DNA of 64,000 bases from Denitratisoma sp. DHT3 (GCF_007833355.1 NZ_CP020914.1:1660047-1724046), one strand, 5' to 3'; positions 1-10,030 are shown, counted from the first letter of the stretch. The notes: generated by a model from the sequence alone, not told the origin. Translations and numbers: made by a program.

Positions 1-2784
1 GTCCGGCGTCGTCTCGCCGCCAGCGAGATCGGGCAACGGAGGAGCCGGCTCCTCCGCAAGAGATGCCGCGGGTCCGTCAAGGCCGAGATCAAGGTCGATG
101 TCGGACAAATCCGGCAGCGGCGCCGCCGGCTCGGTCTCGCGCGCCAGGGCGGGAGCGGAGGCCGAAGTACTTTCCGGCTCGAAATTGTCCAACTCCAGGT
201 CGAAGTCGAAATCCAGCGCTGGCGGTTCGGCCTCACCTGCGGCCTGAGCGGCCGGGGGCGATTCCGCAGCGGGGAAAACCAGGGGCTCCGCCGCTTCCGT
301 GCCGGGATCCAAGTCGAAGTCGATGGATTGCGCCTCGGCCGCCGCCTCGCCGACCGGGACCTCCGGACTCACCGCAGGTTCGGGCGTGGGTTCGGGTGCG
401 GGCTCAGGCGCCGCCGCTTCCGCCGGCGACCCCAGATCGAAATCGAAGTCGAGCGCGTTCGACTCCACCACGGCGGCGGCGGGCGCCTCGGGCTCGGGAG
501 CCCGCGGAACGGCGCTATCCGGTCCGCCCAGATCGAAATCGAGGCTTTCCACCTCGTCGCCCACATGCCCCGCCACCGCATCCAACGGTGCGGGAGACGG
601 AATTGCCGCCTCTTCCGCGGCCCCCAGGCCAAGATCGAAATCGAGACTGGCAATCTCGTCCGCGGATGAAGGAATGGCCACATCGACCGCATCGGTCTCG
701 GCGGCCTCGGCGGTATCAGCCGCTTCCTCCGCCGGCGACACCCGAACCTCATCCAACGCTACGGCGGGTTCGGCCTGCGGCGCGCCCAGGTCAAGATCGA
801 AATCAAGTGCCTGCGGCAACTCCTCCTGCTGCGCGGACTCCTGCGCCGGCATGGTCTGCGCTGCCTCGGGCGCCGCACTTTCCTCGGATTCCGGAACCGA
901 TGCCGGCTCGCCATACAACGGATTCGATGGGTCGATGGTGCGGCCGAGAGCGACGGCCTTGGCCCACTCGTCCCCCACGCCGCCGGTCTGGGCATGCAGG
1001 TCGGAAGCCACGGTATTGAACTGGGCAACGGCCATGCGGCTGGCGTAGACGTCCAGCAGCTTGAGATGGACCGCGAGCCGGGAAGGATCCTGCTTCAAGG
1101 CATCCAGCAGGATTTCCTCGGCCTGGGTATCCCGACCATAGGCCAGATACACGTCGGCTTCCTGCACCGGATCGATGGCGTCGTGGGCATCGGCGCCAGC
1201 GGCGGCCTCCAGGCCAAAGTCGGTGACTGCGCCGGCGGCGCCGGTATCGATGCTGGCTCCACCACTGGCGCTGAATACCGAACTGGCATAGACGGAACTG
1301 CCGGCCACGGATGACGGCGCGGCCGCCTGCGCACGCTTGCGCTGCCAGCCACGGAATCCGAAATAACCGGCCAGCAGGGCGATCAGGCCGCCGCCGCCCA
1401 AAACCAGCGGCTGATTCTCCTCGATGAAGCTGGGTTCATGAATCGCGGGCGGCGCTGGTTTCTTGGCCGGCGGCTGGGATTTGGCCGTCTGGGGTCCGCT
1501 GCTGCCTGGAGCGGGCGCCGGTTTTTCGACCGCGGGCGCCTTCGTCTGCGCAGCGGTGGGCTGGGCCGGCTCGGGCGCTTTGACCGGCGCAGCCTTCCTG
1601 GGCTCGGCCGGCGTGTGCTTCCCGGCCTGGGCCTGCTGCTGCGCGCCGGCGGCGGCCTGGCTTTTCATTTCGGCCAGCTTTTTCAGGTCGGCCAGATTCT
1701 TTTCCAACTCCGCAACGCGGCTCTGCGCATCCTTCAGTGCTTTATCGCGAACGGCGGCGCCTTCCTCGCTTCCAGCCTTGGCGGTTCCGCCGGCCTTGGC
1801 GGACTCGGTGCGCGACACCTGCAGCCTGTCCTTGCCGGCGGGCGTCGGCGCCCTGTCCTCGACCTTGGGGGTGATCTTTCCGGCCACGGCCTGCCGCGGA
1901 GCCTCTTCCCTGGCCGCTGGACCAGCGGCGGCCGCGGCCGCCAATTTCTTGCGATACGCATCGAAATCCACCGACTGGGCGACCACGATGCCGCGGGCCT
2001 CGGTTGCCGAGGTCGCCGCGATGTCGTCGGCGCTGGGCAGGGTGAGGATTTTGCCGGCCTTCAGGCGGTTCATGTTGCCGCCATCGAAAGCATCCGGATT
2101 GCCACGGAACAGCGCCACCAGCATCTGGTCCAGGCTCACACCCTCCGGCTTGCTCTCGATGGCGATCCGCCCCAGTGTATCGCCGCGTTTCACCAGCCGC
2201 TCCTCGCCGGCCGCGGCCGGCGCCGGCTGAGTCCGGGACTCCTCCCGGACTTTGCGGCTTGGCGCGACGGCACTGGGCACGGGCCGCTCCATGGCCGGCG
2301 CCGAACTTCTGGCGGGTTCCTCGCGCCGCGCTTCCGGCACCGCCACGGGCGCCGCCGCGGCTTCCTGGGGGCCGGACTTCAATTCCGGCGGATCCAGCAG
2401 GAAAGTGTATTCGCGCACCAAGCGCCCCGCCGACCAGTTCAGCTCGACGAGAAAGTCGAGGAATGGATCGCCGATCGGACGGTCACTGCTGATGCGAAAA
2501 TAAGGCTGGCCGCCGGCGCGCTTTTCGAGGGTGAAATACAAGCCGCTCAAAACGGAGTTGTACTCGATGCTTGCCTGCCGAAAAGCCTCCGGGGGCGCCA
2601 CACGGGCATGAAGCGAACTCAATTCGTCCGCCTCCGCGCTCACCTCGAGTTCGGCACGCAGCGGCTGCCCCAGGGAAGAAAGCACCGTCAATTTTCCCAG
2701 CCCCGCCGCCTGAGCGGCCAAAGGCATGGCCATGACGGCCGCGGCGAGAATCGACTGTTTCAGGCTCGTTTGTTTTTTTGGCAC
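1..2784 (-). CDS. fimV: FimV-family LysM/TPR pilus-assembly protein (C-terminus outside window)
   Basis: Inner-membrane protein with a periplasmic peptidoglycan-binding part and an acidic cytoplasmic part; FimV proteins support type IV pilus assembly and polar organisation. The frame is open for 928 codons to the window edge. Visible in order: signal peptide (about residues 1–26, ending MPLAAQAAG), a beta-rich FimV N-terminal region starting LGKLTVLSSLGQPLRAELEV, a LysM domain near residues 193–270 (VKRGDTLGRIA), an Ala/Pro-rich coiled segment, one membrane helix near 451–475 (LVLGGGGLIALLAGYFGF), a TPR-like segment (EADVYLAYGRDTQAEEIL) and at least seven acidic repeats of the type LDFDLDLG. 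The GTG at 2784 is preferred because a G-rich run lies just upstream; an in-frame ATG at 2817 is the alternative. It lies downstream of asd on the same strand, the usual betaproteobacterial position. Confidence 0.9.
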   Translation of the reverse strand, partial: MPKKQTSLKQSILAAAVMAMPLAAQAAGLGKLTVLSSLGQPLRAELEVSAEADELSSLHARVAPPEAFRQASIEYNSVLSGLYFTLEKRAGGQPYFRISSDRPIGDPFLDFLVELNWSAGRLVREYTFLLDPPELKSGPQEAAAAPVAVPEARREEPARSSAPAMERPVPSAVAPSRKVREESRTQPAPAAAGEERLVKRGDTLGRIAIESKPEGVSLDQMLVALFRGNPDAFDGGNMNRLKAGKILTLPSADDIAATSATEARGIVVAQSVDFDAYRKKLAAAAAAGPAAREEAPRQAVAGKITPKVEDRAPTPAGKDRLQVSRTESAKAGGTAKAGSEEGAAVRDKALKDAQSRVAELEKNLADLKKLAEMKSQAAAGAQQQAQAGKHTPAEPRKAAPVKAPEPAQPTAAQTKAPAVEKPAPAPGSSGPQTAKSQPPAKKPAPPAIHEPSFIEENQPLVLGGGGLIALLAGYFGFRGWQRKRAQAAAPSSVAGSSVYASSVFSASGGASIDTGAAGAVTDFGLEAAAGADAHDAIDPVQEADVYLAYGRDTQAEEILLDALKQDPSRLAVHLKLLDVYASRMAVAQFNTVASDLHAQTGGVGDEWAKAVALGRTIDPSNPLYGEPASVPESEESAAPEAAQTMPAQESAQQEELPQALDFDLDLGAPQAEPAVALDEVRVSPAEEAADTAEAAETDAVDVAIPSSADEIASLDFDLGLGAAEEAAIPSPAPLDAVAGHVGDEVESLDFDLGGPDSAVPRAPEPEAPAAAVVESNALDFDFDLGSPAEAAAPEPAPEPTPEPAVSPEVPVGEAAAEAQSIDFDLDPGTEAAEPLVFPAAESPPAAQAAGEAEPPALDFDFDLELDNFEPESTSASAPALARETEPAAPLPDLSDIDLDLGLDGPAASLAEEPAPPLPDLAGGETTPD

Positions 2785-2823
2785 GGCGCCCCCCCATGGG
2801 GATACTTTTGGCGGCATTCAAAA

Positions 2824-2839
2824 TAACATCATGATGTTA
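2824..2839. promoter_or_regulatory. Perfect 16-bp palindrome between asd and fimV
   Basis: TAACATCATGATGTTA reads identically on both strands and sits 40 bp upstream of the fimV GTG start. On the minus strand it is followed by TTTT. It could be an operator for a dimeric regulator or a weak AT-rich hairpin ending asd transcription. No function is established. Confidence 0.4.
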
Positions 2840-2890
2840 GCGATGCAAGCTCATCTGACTCCTTAGCATGCCGTATGAGGGGCGGTGGCG

Positions 2891-3997
2891 TCAGTCCAAC
2901 AAAATACGCAGCATCCGGCGCAAGGGTTCAGCGGCGCCCCACAGCAACTGGTCGCCCACCGTGAAGGCGGACAGATACTCCGGACCCATGGACAGTTTGC
3001 GCAGCCGGCCGACCGGCACGGAGAGCGTGCCGGTGATGGCGGTGGGCGTCAGCTCCTTCATGGTGACCTCGCGCTGATTGGGCACCACCTTGGCCCAGGC
3101 GCTGTGGTTCGCCAGCATGCCCTCGATCTCGTCCAGCGGCACATCCTTTTTCAGCTTGATGGTCAGTGCCTGTGAATGACAACGCATGGCGCCGATGCGC
3201 ACGCACAGGCCATCGACCGGGATCGGATTGCTCCCCAGTCCGAGGATCTTGTTGGTTTCCGCGCTGCCCTTCCATTCCTCGCGGCTCTGGCCGTTGCCAA
3301 GATCCTTGTCGACCCAGGGGATCAGCGAGCCCGCCAGGGGCACGCCGAAATTGGCGGTCGGGAATTTCTCGTCGCGCAGGATGCCGGCCACTTCCCGGTC
3401 GATCTCGAGAATCGCGGAAGCCGGGTCGTTCAGCAGGGACTGCGCCACCCGATGGGCCTCGCCCATCTGTTGCAGCAGTTCGCGCATGTTCTGGGCGCCC
3501 GCGCCGGAAGCCGCCTGGTAGGTCATGGAGGTCATCCAGTCGATCAGACCGGCCTGGAACAGACCGCCCAGGCCCATCAGCATCAGGCTGACGGTGCAGT
3601 TGCCGCCGATCCAGTTGCGCCCGCCCTTGCCCAGGGCATCCTTGATCACGTGCTGATTCACCGGATCGAGAATGATCACGGCGTCGTCCTTCATGCGCAG
3701 GGTGGATGCGGCATCGATCCAGTGCCCGTTCCAGCCGGTCTGCCGCAGCTTGGGAAACACCTCGGTAGTGTAGTCGCCGCCCTGGCAGGTGATGACGATG
3801 TCCATCGCCCGCAAATCGTCGATGCTGTGCGCATCCTTGAGCGGCGCGCCGCCGGCTTCCTCGGGCCCTTTGCCGCCGACGTTGGAGGTGGTGAAGAACA
3901 CCGGCTCGATCAGGGGAAAGTCACCTTCCTCGCGCATGCGCTGCATGAGGACCGAACCCACCATGCCGCGCCATCCCACCAGACCCACTTTTTTCAT
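2891..3997 (-). CDS. asd: Aspartate-semialdehyde dehydrogenase
   Basis: Reduces aspartyl-4-phosphate to aspartate semialdehyde with NADPH, the branch point to lysine/diaminopimelate, threonine and methionine. The 368-residue product opens with the NADP-binding stretch [16 protein letters not shown] and carries the catalytic cysteine at about residue 134 in GGNCTVSL, matching the position in the enterobacterial enzyme. The length fits the Gram-negative family. I chose the ATG at 3997 because a GAGAG ribosome site lies six bases upstream; a TTG two codons earlier is the other possibility. It follows leuB by 22 bp and precedes fimV, so it is probably cotranscribed with the leu genes. Confidence 0.97.
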   Translation of the reverse strand: MKKVGLVGWRGMVGSVLMQRMREEGDFPLIEPVFFTTSNVGGKGPEEAGGAPLKDAHSIDDLRAMDIVITCQGGDYTTEVFPKLRQTGWNGHWIDAASTLRMKDDAVIILDPVNQHVIKDALGKGGRNWIGGNCTVSLMLMGLGGLFQAGLIDWMTSMTYQAASGAGAQNMRELLQQMGEAHRVAQSLLNDPASAILEIDREVAGILRDEKFPTANFGVPLAGSLIPWVDKDLGNGQSREEWKGSAETNKILGLGSNPIPVDGLCVRIGAMRCHSQALTIKLKKDVPLDEIEGMLANHSAWAKVVPNQREVTMKELTPTAITGTLSVPVGRLRKLSMGPEYLSAFTVGDQLLWGAAEPLRRMLRILLD

Positions 3998-4019
3998 GAT
4001 CAACTCTCTTTTCGAAAAA

Positions 4020-5084
4020 TCAAAGGGCCGCCAGCACGGCGTCGCCCATTTCGCGAGTACCCACGGTACGCATGCCCGCCTCGGCGATGTCGCCGGTACG
4101 GAACCCCTGGGCGAGAACCTTCTTCACGGCGGTCTCGATACGATCGGCCGCCTCGCCCTGATTGAACGAATAGCGCAACATCATCGCGGCGGAAAGGATC
4201 GTCGCCAGCGGATTGGCGACGCCCTTGCCGGCGATGTCCGGCGCCGAGCCGTGGATCGGCTCGTACAGCCCGAAATTGTTCTCGTTGAGGGAGGCCGACG
4301 GCAGCATGCCGATCGAGCCGGTCAGCATCGAGGCTTCATCGGAGAGGATGTCGCCGAACATGTTGCCGGTGACGATCACATCGAACTGCTTGGGATTCTT
4401 CAGCAACTGCATGGCGGCATTGTCCACATATTGATGCGACAGCTCCACGTCCGGGTAGTCCTTGGCCATATCGACCACCACTTCGCGCCACAGCTGCATG
4501 GTGTCGAGCACATTGGCCTTGTCCACCGAACACAGCCGGCGGTTGCGCTTGCGCGCGGCGTCGAAGGCCACGTGCGCCACGCGACGGATCTCGGATTCCG
4601 AATAGCGCATGGTGTCGAAGCCCTCCCGCTCGCCGCTCGGCAGCGTGTGGATGCCGCGCGGCTTGCCGAAATAGATGTCGCCGGTCAGTTCGCGGACGAT
4701 CATGATGTCCAGTCCCGCGACCACCTCGGGCTTCAGCGTCGAGGCATGGACCAGTTCCGGATAGACCAGGGCCGGCCGGAAATTGGCGAACAGGTTCAGT
4801 TCCTTGCGCAGCCCCAGGATCGCCTGCTCCGGGCGCAGTTCCCGCGGCAGGGCGTCCAGCGTGAAGTCGCCGACGGCGCCGAACAGGATGGCATCGGCGC
4901 CCTTGACCAGTTTCAGCGTCGACTCGGGGAGTGGGTGGCCGGCGGCTCGATAGCCGGCGCCGCCCACGGGCGCCTCCTCCAGCTCGAACTTCAGGCCGTC
5001 GCTGGCCATGGCCGTCAGCACGCGCACCGCTTCGGCGGTGATTTCGGGACCGATGCCGTCACCGGGCAATACAGCAATCTTCAT
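4020..5084 (-). CDS. leuB: 3-isopropylmalate dehydrogenase
   Basis: Oxidises and decarboxylates 3-isopropylmalate to 2-oxoisocaproate with NAD, the third step of leucine synthesis. The 354-residue protein starts [15 protein letters not shown], has the substrate region [15 protein letters not shown], and carries the isocitrate/isopropylmalate dehydrogenase signature around [20 protein letters not shown], followed by [13 protein letters not shown] at the nucleotide site. The length is normal. It lies downstream of leuD, separated by about 100 bp that hold a strongly structured element (5111–5170), and just upstream of asd. Confidence 0.98.
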   Translation of the reverse strand: MKIAVLPGDGIGPEITAEAVRVLTAMASDGLKFELEEAPVGGAGYRAAGHPLPESTLKLVKGADAILFGAVGDFTLDALPRELRPEQAILGLRKELNLFANFRPALVYPELVHASTLKPEVVAGLDIMIVRELTGDIYFGKPRGIHTLPSGEREGFDTMRYSESEIRRVAHVAFDAARKRNRRLCSVDKANVLDTMQLWREVVVDMAKDYPDVELSHQYVDNAAMQLLKNPKQFDVIVTGNMFGDILSDEASMLTGSIGMLPSASLNENNFGLYEPIHGSAPDIAGKGVANPLATILSAAMMLRYSFNQGEAADRIETAVKKVLAQGFRTGDIAEAGMRTVGTREMGDAVLAAL

Positions 5085-5110
5085 GGTCGTCCTCTCAGGA
5101 AAACGATGGG

Positions 5111-5170
5111 CCGCCCCGAGTTTTCCAGCCCCTTGAGGGGAGATCGCCGCAACGCGGCGATTCGGGGTGG
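5111..5170. repeat. Structured intergenic element with three nested/adjacent stems
   Basis: Between leuD and leuB the DNA folds on paper into a closed three-way arrangement. An outer stem pairs CCGCCCCGA-type sequence (5111–5119) with TCGGGGTGG-type sequence (5162–5170). Inside are a CCCC/GGGG hairpin with loop TTGA (5129–5140) and an eight-pair hairpin ATCGCCGC/GCGGCGAT with loop AAC (5143–5161). It may be a REP-like repeat or an RNA element adjusting leuB expression. The pairing is seen; the role is unknown. Confidence 0.45.
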
Positions 5171-5183
5171 GCGTTCAATGATG

Positions 5184-5822
5184 TCAGGCGAACAGCCAGG
5201 GCTGCTCGATGCGGCGCCGGGCTTCGAATTCACGGATCTGGTCGGCCCGGCGCAAGGTCAGACCGATGTCGTCCCAGCCGTTCAGCAGGCATTCCTTGCG
5301 GAACGGATCGATGTCGAAGCCGATGGTCCGGCCATCGGGACGGATCACCCGCTGGGCGGGCAGATCGATCGTCAGCTGGTAGCCGGGCGTGGCCTCCACC
5401 TGGGCGAACAGCTCATCCACTTCGGCCGCCGGCAGGCGCACGGGAAGCAGGCCGTTCTTGAAGCAGTTGTTGAAGAAAATATCGGCGAAACTGGGGCCGA
5501 CCAGGGCGCGAAAACCGTAATCTTCCAGCGCCCAGGGCGCGTGCTCGCGAGAGGAACCGCAGCCGAAGTTTTCGCGCGTCAGCAGCACCGAGGCGCCCTG
5601 GTAGCGCGGCTGGTTGAGCACGAATTCCGGATTCAAGGGACGGCCGGCATTGTCCATGCCCGGCTCGCCGTGATCCAGGTAGCGCCACTCGTCGAACGCG
5701 TTGGGACCGAAGCCGCTGCGCTTGATGGACTTGAGGAACTGCTTGGGGATGATCGCGTCGGTATCCACGTTGGCCCGGTCCAGGGGGGCGACCAATCCCT
5801 GATGCACATTGAACGCACGCAT
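5184..5822 (-). CDS. leuD: 3-isopropylmalate dehydratase small subunit
   Basis: Small (swivel-domain) subunit of isopropylmalate isomerase, which with LeuC converts 2-isopropylmalate to 3-isopropylmalate. The 212-residue product starts [20 protein letters not shown] and has the conserved [12 protein letters not shown] and [15 protein letters not shown] motifs of the substrate-binding loop. The start at 5822 overlaps the stop of the small lipoprotein gene by one base (TAATG), implying translational coupling; a longer in-frame reading upstream would be shadow sequence over that gene. Confidence 0.97.
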   Translation of the reverse strand: MRAFNVHQGLVAPLDRANVDTDAIIPKQFLKSIKRSGFGPNAFDEWRYLDHGEPGMDNAGRPLNPEFVLNQPRYQGASVLLTRENFGCGSSREHAPWALEDYGFRALVGPSFADIFFNNCFKNGLLPVRLPAAEVDELFAQVEATPGYQLTIDLPAQRVIRPDGRTIGFDIDPFRKECLLNGWDDIGLTLRRADQIREFEARRRIEQPWLFA

Positions 5823-5944
5823 TACTTCACCGCTTTCTGGATGGCCTCGCCACCTTTTTCGATATCCCGGCCGATCCCTTGCACGGTATTGCAACCGACC
5901 AACCCCAGCGCCAGGACAAGCAGCACGAAAGACAGACGCTTCAT
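5822..5944 (-). CDS. Entericidin-like small lipoprotein
   Basis: A 40-residue product with a short hydrophobic signal ([17 protein letters not shown]), a lipobox cysteine at residue 18 and a short polar tail [20 protein letters not shown] typical of the entericidin A/B family. Entericidins are tiny membrane lipoproteins, in enterobacteria linked to a toxin/antidote pair. Only one copy is seen here. The gene is wedged between leuC (14 bp away) and leuD (one-base overlap), so it is expressed with leucine synthesis. Family membership rests on the signal, lipobox and tail pattern. Confidence 0.85.
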   Translation of the reverse strand: MKRLSFVLLVLALGLVGCNTVQGIGRDIEKGGEAIQKAVK

Positions 5945-5958
5945 GGCATTTTCCTCAC

Positions 5959-7365
5959 TCAAGCCAAGTCCCGCACCGCGGCGAAATGGCCGGCAATCGC
6001 CGCCGCCGCCGCCATCGCCGGGCTCACCAGATGGGTGCGGCCGTTATTGCCCTGCCGCCCTTCGAAGTTGCGATTGGAAGTGGAGGCGCAACGCTCACCG
6101 GGCTCCAGCCGGTCCGCGTTCATGGCCAGGCACATGGAGCACCCCGGCTCGCGCCATTCGAAGCCGGCGGCGGTAAATACCTTGTCGAGACCCTCCGCTT
6201 CGGCCTGGCGCTTCACCACGCCGGAGCCGGGCACCACCAGCGCCTGCTTCACATTGGCCGCCACATGCCGTCCCCGCGCCACCGCCGCCGCCTCCCGCAG
6301 ATCCTCGATCCGCGAGTTGGTGCAGGAACCGATGAAAACCTTGTCGATGGCGATCTGGCGGATCGGCGTACGGGGCTCCAGGCCCATGTACTGCAGGGCG
6401 CGCGCCACGCCTTCGCGCTTGACCGGATCGGCGAAATCCTCGGGCGCCGGCACCGCGCCGTCGATGTCCGTCACCATTTCGGGTGAGGTTCCCCACGTCA
6501 CCTGGGGTTTGATCCGGGACGCGTCGAGTTCCACCACGGCATCGAAACGGGCGTCCGGATCGGACACCAGGGTACGCCAATAGGTCACCGCCTTGTCCCA
6601 GACATCGCCCTTGGGCGAGAGCGGCTTATCCTTCAGGTAGTCGATGGTGGTCTGGTCCACGGCGACGAAACCCACCCGTGCGCCGGCTTCGATCGCCATG
6701 TTGCAGACGGTCATGCGCCCTTCCATCGACAGGCCGCGAATCGCCGAGCCGGCGAACTCGATCGCATAGCCGGTACCGCCGGCGGTGCCGATCTTGCCGA
6801 TCAGGGCCAGAACGACGTCCTTGGCCGTCACCCCTGCGCCCAGCGCGCCGTCCACCCGCACCAGCATGGTCTTGGATTTCTTTTGCAGCAGGCACTGGGT
6901 GGCCAGCACGTGCTCCACCTCGGAGGTGCCGATGCCATGGGCCAGGCAGGCGAAAGCGCCATGGGTGCTGGTATGCGAGTCGCCGCAGACCACCGTCATG
7001 CCCGGCAGGGTGGCGCCATTCTCGGGCCCGACCACGTGCACGATGCCCTGCCGGAGATCGCGGAAGGGGAAAAAGACCAGCGCCCCCACTTCGCGGATAT
7101 TGGCTTCCAGGGTCTCCACCTGCTGGCGGGAAACAGGATCTTCGATCCCCTTCTCCCAATCCTTGGTGGGCGTGTTGTGGTCGGCCGTGGCGACGATCGA
7201 CGACACTCGCCAGGGCTTGCGGCCGGCCAGCTTGAGCCCCTCGAAGGCCTGGGGACTGGTGACCTCGTGGATCAGGTGCCGATCGATGTAAAGGAGCGCC
7301 GTGCCGTCCTCTTCGGTATGGACGACATGGTTCTCCCAAAGCTTGTCGTATAGCGTCTTCGACAT
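5959..7365 (-). CDS. leuC: 3-isopropylmalate dehydratase large subunit
   Basis: Aconitase-family subunit holding the [4Fe-4S] cluster of isopropylmalate isomerase. The protein is 468 residues long, the normal length, and starts [16 protein letters not shown]. The three cluster ligands are visible as C348 (FIGSCTNSR) and C409/C412 ([10 protein letters not shown]). Other conserved blocks include [20 protein letters not shown]. It is the first gene of the leuC–lipoprotein–leuD–leuB–asd–fimV series, with a possible extended −10 promoter 30 bp upstream. Confidence 0.98.
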   Translation of the reverse strand: MSKTLYDKLWENHVVHTEEDGTALLYIDRHLIHEVTSPQAFEGLKLAGRKPWRVSSIVATADHNTPTKDWEKGIEDPVSRQQVETLEANIREVGALVFFPFRDLRQGIVHVVGPENGATLPGMTVVCGDSHTSTHGAFACLAHGIGTSEVEHVLATQCLLQKKSKTMLVRVDGALGAGVTAKDVVLALIGKIGTAGGTGYAIEFAGSAIRGLSMEGRMTVCNMAIEAGARVGFVAVDQTTIDYLKDKPLSPKGDVWDKAVTYWRTLVSDPDARFDAVVELDASRIKPQVTWGTSPEMVTDIDGAVPAPEDFADPVKREGVARALQYMGLEPRTPIRQIAIDKVFIGSCTNSRIEDLREAAAVARGRHVAANVKQALVVPGSGVVKRQAEAEGLDKVFTAAGFEWREPGCSMCLAMNADRLEPGERCASTSNRNFEGRQGNNGRTHLVSPAMAAAAAIAGHFAAVRDLA

Positions 7366-7395
7366 AGGAATGCGCTCGAATCAGGGGAAGTTCCG

Positions 7396-7404
7396 ATTAT
7401 GTCA
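7396..7404 (-). promoter_or_regulatory. Candidate extended −10 promoter for leuC
   Basis: On the minus strand TGACATAAT matches the extended −10 pattern TGnTATAAT with one mismatch, about 30 bp before the leuC ATG. No good −35 is visible, as is tolerated with an extended −10. Prediction only. Confidence 0.35.
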
Positions 7405-7430
7405 CAGCTCGCCATTGCGGCGCAGCATGC

Positions 7431-8567
7431 TCACTGCGGACGCAAACCCCGCAGCACCATCCACAGCCCGCCCGCCGCGAACGTCGCCGCGATGGTGTAG
7501 GTGGGGCCCGCGCCGAGCGCTTCCCAGGCATAGCCGGAAAACAGCCCGCCGATCAGGCCGCCGGCGCCGAAGGAAGCGCTGCTGTAGAGCGCCTGCGCCC
7601 GGGCCTGCTGCCGGGCCGGATACCAGCGATTGAGGGCGGCCACGGCCGCCGCGTGACAGGCGCCGAAGGTGGCGCCATGCATCACCTGGGCCAATGCCAC
7701 CGCCAAGGGAAAGTCGATGGCCCAGCCGATCAGCAGGAAGCGCAGCACCGCGATGGCGAAGCTGGCCGCCAGGATGGTCCGCACCGCAAGCCGGCGCATC
7801 AAGCGCGGCATCGCCAGAAAGACCAGGATCTCCGCCACCACGCCCAGCGCCCAGAGCGCGCCCACGGCGGTCTTGGCGTAGCCGTGATCCACCAGGTGGA
7901 TCGAATAGAACACGTACAGCGGCGAATGGGCCGCCGACATCATGAAGCAGGCGGCAAGCAGCGCCAGCATTTCCGGGTTGCGAAATCCGCCCGCCAGCGC
8001 TTCACCCGCTGGATGGGCGGCTCCCGCCGGGGCCTCGGCGAGTTGCAGCGAACTGACCGCGGCGGTTCCCAGGATTCCCAGGCAGATCCAGATCAGGGAG
8101 GAGATGGGCATCCAGTCCAGCGCCAGGCCCACACCCTGTACCGTCAGGATGAAACCGATCGAGCCCCACAGACGGATGCGCCCGTAACGCTCGATCCGGT
8201 GCTGGAGATGGGCCAGGGTCAGCGCCTCGACCAGGGGCAGGGAGGCGCTGCCGAAAAAGGCGAAGACCACGATGACGGCAAGGAAGCTCCAGAAATCGGA
8301 GGCTCCCAGAATTCCGGCGAAGGCGACCAGGGTCGCGCCCATCGCGTACCTGACCACCCGTGCCCGGGTGCCCCAGCGATCCGCCAGCCAGCCCCAGAAA
8401 TTGGGCGCGACCAAGCGCATCACGGGATACAGGGAAAGCAGCACGCCGATGTGCCAGGCCGATATCCCGACGGATTTGAGATACAGGCCGAAGTAGGTAT
8501 TAAAGGCGCCCAGGAACGCGAAGTAGCAGAAATACCAAGCGGAAAGCGGCCAGAAACGAGTGTTCAA
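7431..8567 (-). CDS. MFS transporter, HcaT/MFS_1-like
   Basis: A 378-residue inner-membrane protein with about twelve hydrophobic segments. The opening NTRFWPLSAWYFCYFAF and the loop-2 stretch NFWGWLADRWGTR resemble the HcaT (3-phenylpropionate)/MFS_1-like branch of the major facilitator superfamily. I cannot name the substrate. The start is uncertain: the TTG at 8567 places the first helix at the N-terminus, whereas the longer reading from 8702 would add a basic leader and overlap the DUF465 gene. It lies downstream of aroC and DUF465 on the same strand and upstream of leuC. Confidence 0.8.
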   Translation of the reverse strand: MNTRFWPLSAWYFCYFAFLGAFNTYFGLYLKSVGISAWHIGVLLSLYPVMRLVAPNFWGWLADRWGTRARVVRYAMGATLVAFAGILGASDFWSFLAVIVVFAFFGSASLPLVEALTLAHLQHRIERYGRIRLWGSIGFILTVQGVGLALDWMPISSLIWICLGILGTAAVSSLQLAEAPAGAAHPAGEALAGGFRNPEMLALLAACFMMSAAHSPLYVFYSIHLVDHGYAKTAVGALWALGVVAEILVFLAMPRLMRRLAVRTILAASFAIAVLRFLLIGWAIDFPLAVALAQVMHGATFGACHAAAVAALNRWYPARQQARAQALYSSASFGAGGLIGGLFSGYAWEALGAGPTYTIAATFAAGGLWMVLRGLRPQ

Positions 8568-8661
8568 GACACGAGCCGCGGAGGGCGGGAAGGAAGGGGA
8601 AAATCGTCGGGAAGCGGCATGGATGCAAGCGCCCATGCCGCCCGCACAGCGGGAAATCCGC

Positions 8662-8910
8662 TCAGGACACTCGATGCTCGCGCAGCATGGCGTACAACTC
8701 ATCCTTGAGCTTCAGTCGCTTCTTTTTCATATCCTCGATGGAGAGATCATCCACCGGCACCCCCAGTCCCTCGAGCCGCTCCACCTCGGACGTGGCCAGA
8801 TGGTACTCGTCGAAAAGACGGGCGAAGTGATGGTTGTCGACTTTGAGTCGATGAATGCTGTCCTTGAATTCGGGGAATTCGTGGTGCAGATCGTGATGCT
8901 CGATGGTCAT
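8662..8910 (-). CDS. DUF465 (YdcH-like) small protein
   Basis: An 82-residue charged helical protein: HHEFPEFKDSIHRLKVDNHHFARLFD-type sequence followed by a basic stretch MKKKRLKLKDELYAML. This matches the DUF465/YdcH family of short coiled-coil proteins of unknown function. It lies 22 bp downstream of aroC on the same strand, so it is probably cotranscribed. No signal peptide or membrane segment is seen. Confidence 0.88.
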   Translation of the reverse strand: MTIEHHDLHHEFPEFKDSIHRLKVDNHHFARLFDEYHLATSEVERLEGLGVPVDDLSIEDMKKKRLKLKDELYAMLREHRVS

Positions 8911-8932
8911 GCGATGCTCCTTATGTCAAAAG

Positions 8933-10030
8933 TCAGCTTGAAATCTTTGGCGTGGCGCACACCACGTCGCCGCACTGGGCGCGGTGGCGCAAGGCGGCAT
9001 CGATCAGCACCAGGGCCAGCATGGCCTCGGCGATCGGCGTGGCGCGGATGCCCACGCAGGGATCGTGGCGCCCATGGGTTTCCACCAGTTGGGGACGTCC
9101 TTGCAGGTCGATCGAACGGCGCGGCAAACGAATGCTGGAAGTGGGCTTGATGGCGATGCTGACCGTAACGTCCTGGCCGGAGGAAATCCCGCCCAGCACG
9201 CCCCCGGCGTGATTGCCGAGGAACCCCTCGGGCGTCAACTCATCCCCATGCTCCGAACCGCGCTGGACGACCGAAGCGAAGCCGGCGCCGATCTCCACCC
9301 CCTTGACCGCGTTGATGCCCATCATGGCGTAGGCGATCTCGGCATCGAGCCGATCGAAGACCGGGTCGCCCCAACCCGCCGGCACATGCTCGGCCACCAC
9401 ATTGATGCGGGCGCCGATCGAATCCCCGGACTTGCGCAACTGGTCCATGAAGGACTCCAGTTGCGGCAGGATTTCCAGATTGGGTGCGAAGAAGGGATTG
9501 GTCTTGTCCTCCACCGCATCCCAGCTCACGAAGGGAATCTCGATCGGCCCCAGCTGGCTCATGTAGCCGCGCACCACCACGCCGTAGCGCTGCCGCAGCC
9601 ATTTCTTGGCGACGGCGCCGGCCGCCACCCGCACCGCGGTCTCGCGGGCGCTGGAACGGCCGCCGCCGCGATAATCGCGGATGCCGTATTTCTGCCAGTA
9701 GGTGTAGTCGGCATGTCCCGGCCGGAAGGACTGGGCGATATTGCCGTAGTCCTTGCTGCGCTGGTCCTGGTTGCGAATCAACAGGGCAATCGGCGTTCCG
9801 GTCGTCCGCCCCTCGAAGACGCCGGACAGAATCTCCACCGTATCCGGCTCGCGGCGCTGGGTGACGTGGCGGGAAGTGCCGGGTTTGCGTCGATCCAGCT
9901 CGGCCTGGATGTCCTCCTCGCCCAGCTCCAGCCCCGGCGGACAGCCATCCACCACGCAACCGATGGCCGGCCCGTGGGATTCACCAAAAGAGGACACGCG
10001 AAAAAGCGTACCGAAACTGCTGCCGGCCAT
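8933..10030 (-). CDS. aroC: Chorismate synthase
   Basis: Converts 5-enolpyruvylshikimate-3-phosphate to chorismate, last step of the shikimate pathway, with reduced FMN. The 365-residue product starts [20 protein letters not shown], the family signature, followed by [17 protein letters not shown] and [20 protein letters not shown], then [10 protein letters not shown]. The C-terminal [13 protein letters not shown] block is present as [15 protein letters not shown]. Full length. It is the first gene of a small minus-strand group with DUF465 and an MFS gene. Confidence 0.98.
   Translation of the reverse strand: MAGSSFGTLFRVSSFGESHGPAIGCVVDGCPPGLELGEEDIQAELDRRKPGTSRHVTQRREPDTVEILSGVFEGRTTGTPIALLIRNQDQRSKDYGNIAQSFRPGHADYTYWQKYGIRDYRGGGRSSARETAVRVAAGAVAKKWLRQRYGVVVRGYMSQLGPIEIPFVSWDAVEDKTNPFFAPNLEILPQLESFMDQLRKSGDSIGARINVVAEHVPAGWGDPVFDRLDAEIAYAMMGINAVKGVEIGAGFASVVQRGSEHGDELTPEGFLGNHAGGVLGGISSGQDVTVSIAIKPTSSIRLPRRSIDLQGRPQLVETHGRHDPCVGIRATPIAEAMLALVLIDAALRHRAQCGDVVCATPKISS

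Noticed and set aside
70..830. Possible CRISPR or satellite repeats
   Set aside because: The repeats are in frame, diverged, and encode the acidic repeats of FimV; there are no regular spacers.
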